The notes under the pieces were generated by a model. It saw only the letters and a program-made list of their open reading frames with translations, was not told the origin of the DNA and made no database searches. A stretch of 64,000 nucleotides of DNA, taken from Cepaea nemoralis. Taxonomy: Eukaryota > Mollusca > Gastropoda > Stylommatophora > Helicidae. The stretch covers positions 616,001 to 680,000 of the forward strand of contig JACEFZ010017398.1 of assembly GCA_014155875.1 (NCBI GenBank). The letters run 5' to 3'. Position 1 is the stretch's first letter. Every line of letters begins with the position of its first letter. Shown piece after piece: positions 24,801 through 30,800 of the stretch. The position numbers and the translations under genes were made by a program.

Positions 24801-27800
24801 AATTGTATTTGGTTGAGCTGCCCTACACTTCATATTTTTATACTGTTTATATTCCATAACTTTACAGCAATATTTACCTGTACATTTTTCTGTAAGAAGA
24901 ATTTCATTGCCAGCCAGTTATAAATTCACTCTGCCATGTTTAACTCTTAAAGGACATAATATTTGGTGCAGGATTGTCTCTCTGCGCATTACTTCACTCT
25001 TGTGAGATTAAGAGTTAATTATTTCCATGGTTTTCAAAGCTGTATTGACTTATAGAGAGAGGAAGGGGAAGGCCAAAGAGAAGATGGGTGCAGATGTGTG
25101 TATTGGATGCAGGAAATCATGCTTATGATCGAGAGGTTTTCCAGAAGGTTGTTATGGGAGTGAAGTTCTGCAAAGGATATGCTACTGAATGAATGAATTA
25201 ATTGACTTATAAGTGGTGATTCTTCCTCTTCTTCGTCCCTCCTCATTCTCCTCCTCAACCTTCATCTTCTTCTTATTCCTTTTACCCTTCTATTGGAGTA
25301 AAGGCTGTCAGTCAGCTCAAGTTCAGTCATCCTATCTTTTGCTATCTCCTGCAGCTTTCTCCATCTTCATCCTCTATTATTCACCTGTCTCTAATTTTTT
25401 TCTCGGTGTGGTTTTGGTTCTCCCTATATTTCACTTTTTCTGATGGTTCCAGTGAAAGGGCTTTCCAGTTATACTATTTTTATATGTTCTCTCTAGTTAT
25501 ATTATTTTTAGATTTTCTTAATGTTTGTATTATCCAGATCCAGTGCCTTTCCAGACACTCTGGGTACACTGGACTTTGACTAGTTCTCTCCCTTAGCTCC
25601 ACATTAATGGTTCTGTCATATCATTGTAGTCCTTGGTTTTGTGCATACTTCCAGCAGAGGAGCACAATTGGAAGGATACAAGCCTTGTCCTTGTAAGAGG
25701 AAATGCAACCTAAAGATTACATGTCATAACAGAGAAGACCAGGCTCTAAGCCTTAGTTGGCAGCAGGTCTACTAGGATTGAAGCTCCGACAAGCGGACAA
25801 TTACAGCATTTCTTTGCTGGTCTGGCAGCTTCTGCAGCTGGTCTTGTTCCTGATGTATTGGTGTTACCTTTCTTTTGGAGTGACCTAGGAAGGCCAAGAG
25901 ATGGATCATGCTGCATGGGCAACACATGGTCTCTACAATTCAGCCAAGGAATTGTGCTTTGGAGAGATTATGCATTTTTCAAAGCACCGACAGTCTGTCA
26001 AGACGGCCAGGTGCCAGTTCTGTGCAGGCTGTAGTTTACAAATGTTTGTAGTTTATTAATGATTCTCTCAGTTGTTGTACATGTTTCTGATCCATACAGT
26101 AGTACTGATTCAACATTATGGTAAATTAAATACTCTAAGTTTGGTCACCTTCATCATATGTGCCATGCCGATAAGCATTGGCGGTCATGTTTTGCCATCT
26201 CACATGATCACCAAAGTTGTGGATCCACTCAGTGTTCTTGTCTTCACCATACCATGTGGCCAAGCCATCCAGGTATTTACTCCTCTGCCTTCCCCTTGTT
26301 CTCTTCTCCTAGATGTTGCCTGCCAGTTGTCACCATGTTATTCAATTTATTCCTTCTCATAACGTGACCAAAATTGTTGACTGTCTACGTCTAATTTCTC
26401 TAATCAGTTTGCAATTTTCGTTTGTTTCTTGTAGGACTTGGTCATTGGTTTATCTGCCTGTCCATGGTATTCTTTGCATTTTTCTCAGAAACCACATTTC
26501 TACAGCCATCAGATGTTTTTCAACCTGTTTGCTCATTGTCCATGTTTCACATCTATACAAAATACAGGTTCTTTGTAACATCTCAACACTCTTTTTCTCA
26601 TTACAAATGATATCTTTGTATTGGTAAGTATGTTTGGTACTAGGTTTAAATTTCTTGTGACGTTCACAAATGTCCTAGTTCCCCTATTTTGGTAGTAAGA
26701 GTTGTCTTTTGTGTGTGCACGTGAGCTGGCCTTGAACTCAAGCATAGTCCATACATTTGCTACTACTTCTAGTACTTCTAGTGCACTGCATTGATTTGTG
26801 CGTGTGGATTAGCTTTTAAAATTACCAGTGTCCCTTGCAATCAGGCGAACCCACTCTGACTTCTGAGGTTTGTAATTTATGTCAAGTAAAGGATGAGAAT
26901 GCAACATTTTAAACCAACTCAACCATAGTTAGTTAGTTAGTTAGTCGACAGATCATTCTCATTGCACATCGAACCATTAGTTCATAAGTGCTCGGATCCC
27001 CTCCTCAGCAAATCTTGCAGCGTGTACTGGCTCACGACACCAGTTCTGTGTTGGTTTATTACTTTTCTTTGGCTTCTTGCATAGTGTTCTTGTTTGGCCA
27101 CACCTCTTTTAACTTGCTGTTCTTTGCAGCCTGACCATGGTTGTAGATTCCCAGTCATCGCTTGGTTCTCGTAAACGAATTACTTCTCGTAGAGCATTCA
27201 GAATGTCTGCCTGGTCCATGGCTCGTCCGCCTTCCACAGTAGCCCTACCTGCAAGCCTGTCAGCCTGCTCATTCCCTTGTACACCCGCATTCCCTGGCAC
27301 GAAGATGAAACTAATCTTTGCCAGCCGAAACCGCTCCAGAGACAGCAGCCACTCTCTTCGGACCCACCCCATCTCTATCCTCCTGAGCATACTCATTGAG
27401 TCACTAAGGACACATGCCCGATTGAATGTCTGTGTCTCGAGCCATGTTATTGCTTTACTTACTGCCATGACTTCCATAGTCAGGCTGCTTGTGGTCAAAG
27501 CAAAAGCGCCAGACTCTTCCTTCACAATTTTCCCTCCGGCCTGAGCCGTAAAGGCCCATGAACTTCTCACTCCTCGGACGACCGACCCATCCGTGTAAAT
27601 GACAGCATCATCCTCTAAAGAATTCTCAAAGATCAGAGCCTGTACTTCCGCCTCCACAGCCGCTGGATTTTCTTGTCTGCATTTCCTGTCTAGTTGGATG
27701 CACTCTAAAAAGGATGTACAGAACTCTGTTGGCACTTGTACCCACTCCTCGCCAGGTTCTAAGTCCTCAAGTGAACACACCTGCTGAAGAATGTCTTCGG

Positions 27801-30800
27801 CTTGACCCATCCACGACTTTCCTCTTTTTAACCTGCTGCCCTTTACCTTCTTAATCTCGCTATGCAGTGGATGTTGTGTGTTTGCGTTGACTCTGAGATA
27901 GGCACGTGCTTGGCAAATTTGTATTCTGTCCCTCATGGTTGGAAAATCAAGAAGGTAGCGCATCGCCCTGCATGCTGTATCTCTTGTACATCCAAGAATA
28001 ATGCGCATAGCTTCGTTCTGTATCCTTTCCATCCTTTCTATCTGCTTATGGCTGAGAGTCAGGATCACCACTGCATACTCCAAAACAGAAAGGACCAGAC
28101 CCTCGTAAAGAAGACATAGATGGCGCTGCTCACAGTTTGCCTGCCGCCATCACCCACATTGCAGCCAAACCCCGCTTGGCCTTTGTTATCACCTGGTCTA
28201 CGTGCTCAGTATAAGCTAGGCTTCGATCAGATCGTATCCCCAGGTAATTCATTGCCTGCGCTCTTTCCACCGTCTCTGAACCCAGATTTACGGTTGGCAT
28301 TGGGGTGTTGACAATATGGTTATTCAAAGAGAACCAAGTCACTGTTGCCTTTGTTGGGTTGACCATTGCCCCAGCTTCAACACACCAAGCGCTTATGCGA
28401 TTGAGTTTGGTTTGTAGTTCCACAGCAACCTGATCTCTATCCTTACCCTGACGATACACTAAAACATCGTCTGCATATGACAATGTCCTCCCCGGTCCTT
28501 TGATTTGCTCGCTGGTGGTTCTCACAGTGTAGGCGTTGAATAGCACCGGAGATAATGGTGATCCCTGTGGTAGGGGTTGAACCCACTACCTCAGCATCAG
28601 CACACCGGAAGTGCTCTTATCTATTCAGTCATTTCACCTTTTGAATTGAGGATTTTTCCTTTCTGTTGTATATTTACATTCTCCTGTGATCAGGATATTG
28701 AAATAGTCTTCTGGATATCTTCATAGGATGACGAAGGAAAAACTGGACAATTCTTGGATGAAGTGAAGAACTTTCTGAAGACCCAAAAAGAGATCTATGT
28801 GAGTGATATAAAGGAGAACCTGGCAGATTCCAAGTAAGAATCACCCAATAAATGAAATGTTTTTGTTATAAGGAACAGATATATACTGATATTTATAATT
28901 TGCTGTCATGTTGTTTTTTGACATTGCTTCCATGAAAATAATTACAAACATATTTTATTGACATCTACCTTTGTGATCCCTGTGGAAAATAGGGTAATTT
29001 CACATGTATTTTCATGTGGAATATTTCACAAGTATTCAGAAACAGTTCAAGTTGTGTTTAGTATCAGTAATAGAGGACCCTTTCACATGTCTTATATGGT
29101 GTTAGACCCATGAATGGAGGCCAGCAGGATTTCCAGCATTATTAGCAATGTTTAGTTTAGTTTAGTTTAGTTTAGTTTAGTCGATGGATCAACATCACGG
29201 CACACAGGCATAACCCATAAGTGCTCCGTTCTCCTCCTAACTCAGACCTGAGTCTGGAGAAACTCATTTCAGTGCACGAACTCCGTAGCACTGGCGAGGA
29301 TCCTGAAATACTTTGCGTAAATTTTTAACTCAAAATTTTGCCCGGGCAGCGCCGTTAGGCTACTCTTTTTCGATTTCCAACTGCCAAGGGATCTTTTACG
29401 TGCGCAACAATTCACACGGGTGTCCGATTTCACTACCCAGAGACCAGGGGAAATTTTATTACTAGAAGTCAACGTGAAATAAATCCCGGTCCTCACCGGG
29501 GCCTGAACCCGGGACCTCCAGCACTCAAGGCAGACACCATACCTCGAGACCATGCAGCCCCAGTTTAGCAATGTATTTACCATTACCTCAATACTATCAA
29601 TGTACCTTTTACCTTTACAACAGTGCTATCAATGTTAGTTAATCAGCTGTGGTTCCAAATTTTCCGTCTCTGGTCACCCCATAATTGCTCTATTCCTGTG
29701 CCAGCAAAAACCACACAGAATGCTCCTCACCATCCCATGTGAAAAGTGGAACAGAGATTAGTCCTGACAAAGCCAATAGCAAGCACAAGCATGCATGCAT
29801 AAGGCTACTGCCAGAATGCCAAGACAACAGACAGCCAACAGAATTACTGTTAATGCTCAATGAAAGCAGTAGTCAGTAAGTTGCATTACTGTATAAGGGA
29901 AACCAGCTAGTTCATCAACTAGCCACCTGCCATTTTTCTGACCATGCAATTCACAATACAAACTACCACAAATAGACAAAATAACATTTTATACGAAAAC
30001 CAAAGTTCGCAGTGTCACACTCAACTCAGTAGCTGGGTGACGGAGCTATGTACTACAAATCCAGATTAGAAAAATGCATAAGCAAAACGTGGCAAAAGCA
30101 AACAAAACTCTAAGGTTTTAACCTCTGCCATATTGGATCAGTATGTTTACCTGTAAAGCAATATTACCTATGTGTTTACCTTTACAACAGTACTACCAAT
30201 ATGTTTACCTTTACAGCCATACTACCAATATCTTTAGCTTTACAGCAATACTACCAATAAATTTACCTTTACAACAATACTGCCAGTATGTCTCCCTTTA
30301 CAGCAATACTAGCAGTGTTTTATCTTTACTAACAGTGTTTTTATCTTTACAGTAATGCTACCAGTGGTTTTGCCTTTACAACAATACTACAATACTTACT
30401 GTTTTTACCTTTACAACAATGCTAACAGTGTTTTTATCTTTACAGCAATGCTACCAAATGTTTTTACCTTTATAACAATGCTAACAGTGTTTCTATCTTT
30501 ACAACAATGCTAACAATGTTTTTAGCCTTTACAACATTGCTATCATTGTGTTTATCTCTACAAGAGTACTAACAGTGTTTTTACCGTTACAACAATGCTA
30601 TCATTGTGTTTATCTCTACAACAATACTAACAGTGTTTTTACCTTTATAACAATGCTAACAGTGGTTTTTATCTTTATAACAATGCTAACAGTGGTTTTT
30701 ATCTTTACAACAATGCTAACAGTGTTGGTTATTGTTCACAGTCCTGTCTCAGTTGATGCTTTGATGAGAGCGGTTTCTATGGCAGACCCAGAGATCAGTA

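Larger units (their letters stand above)
26935..28576 (-). mobile_element. LINE-1 copy B, 5' truncated
   Basis: Minus strand. The 3' end carries (AGTT)n at 26935-26950, then RNase H and the end of RT. It ends abruptly at 28576 within the RT 'GLPQGSPLSPVLFN' motif ('ggtgatccctgtggtag'). The ORF at 27109-28083 covers 324 codons, and 28130-28546 holds LSYADDVLVYRQGKDRDQ. It is very similar to copy A. The junction with a tRNA-like sequence at 28573 marks the truncation point. Confidence 0.9.

Noticed and set aside
30548..30741. N-terminal extension of the last TSNAXIP1 exon to the ATG at 30548
   Set aside because: The upstream part is minisatellite sequence. The acceptor ttgttcacag at 30741 and the phase from the previous exon fit a start at 30742.
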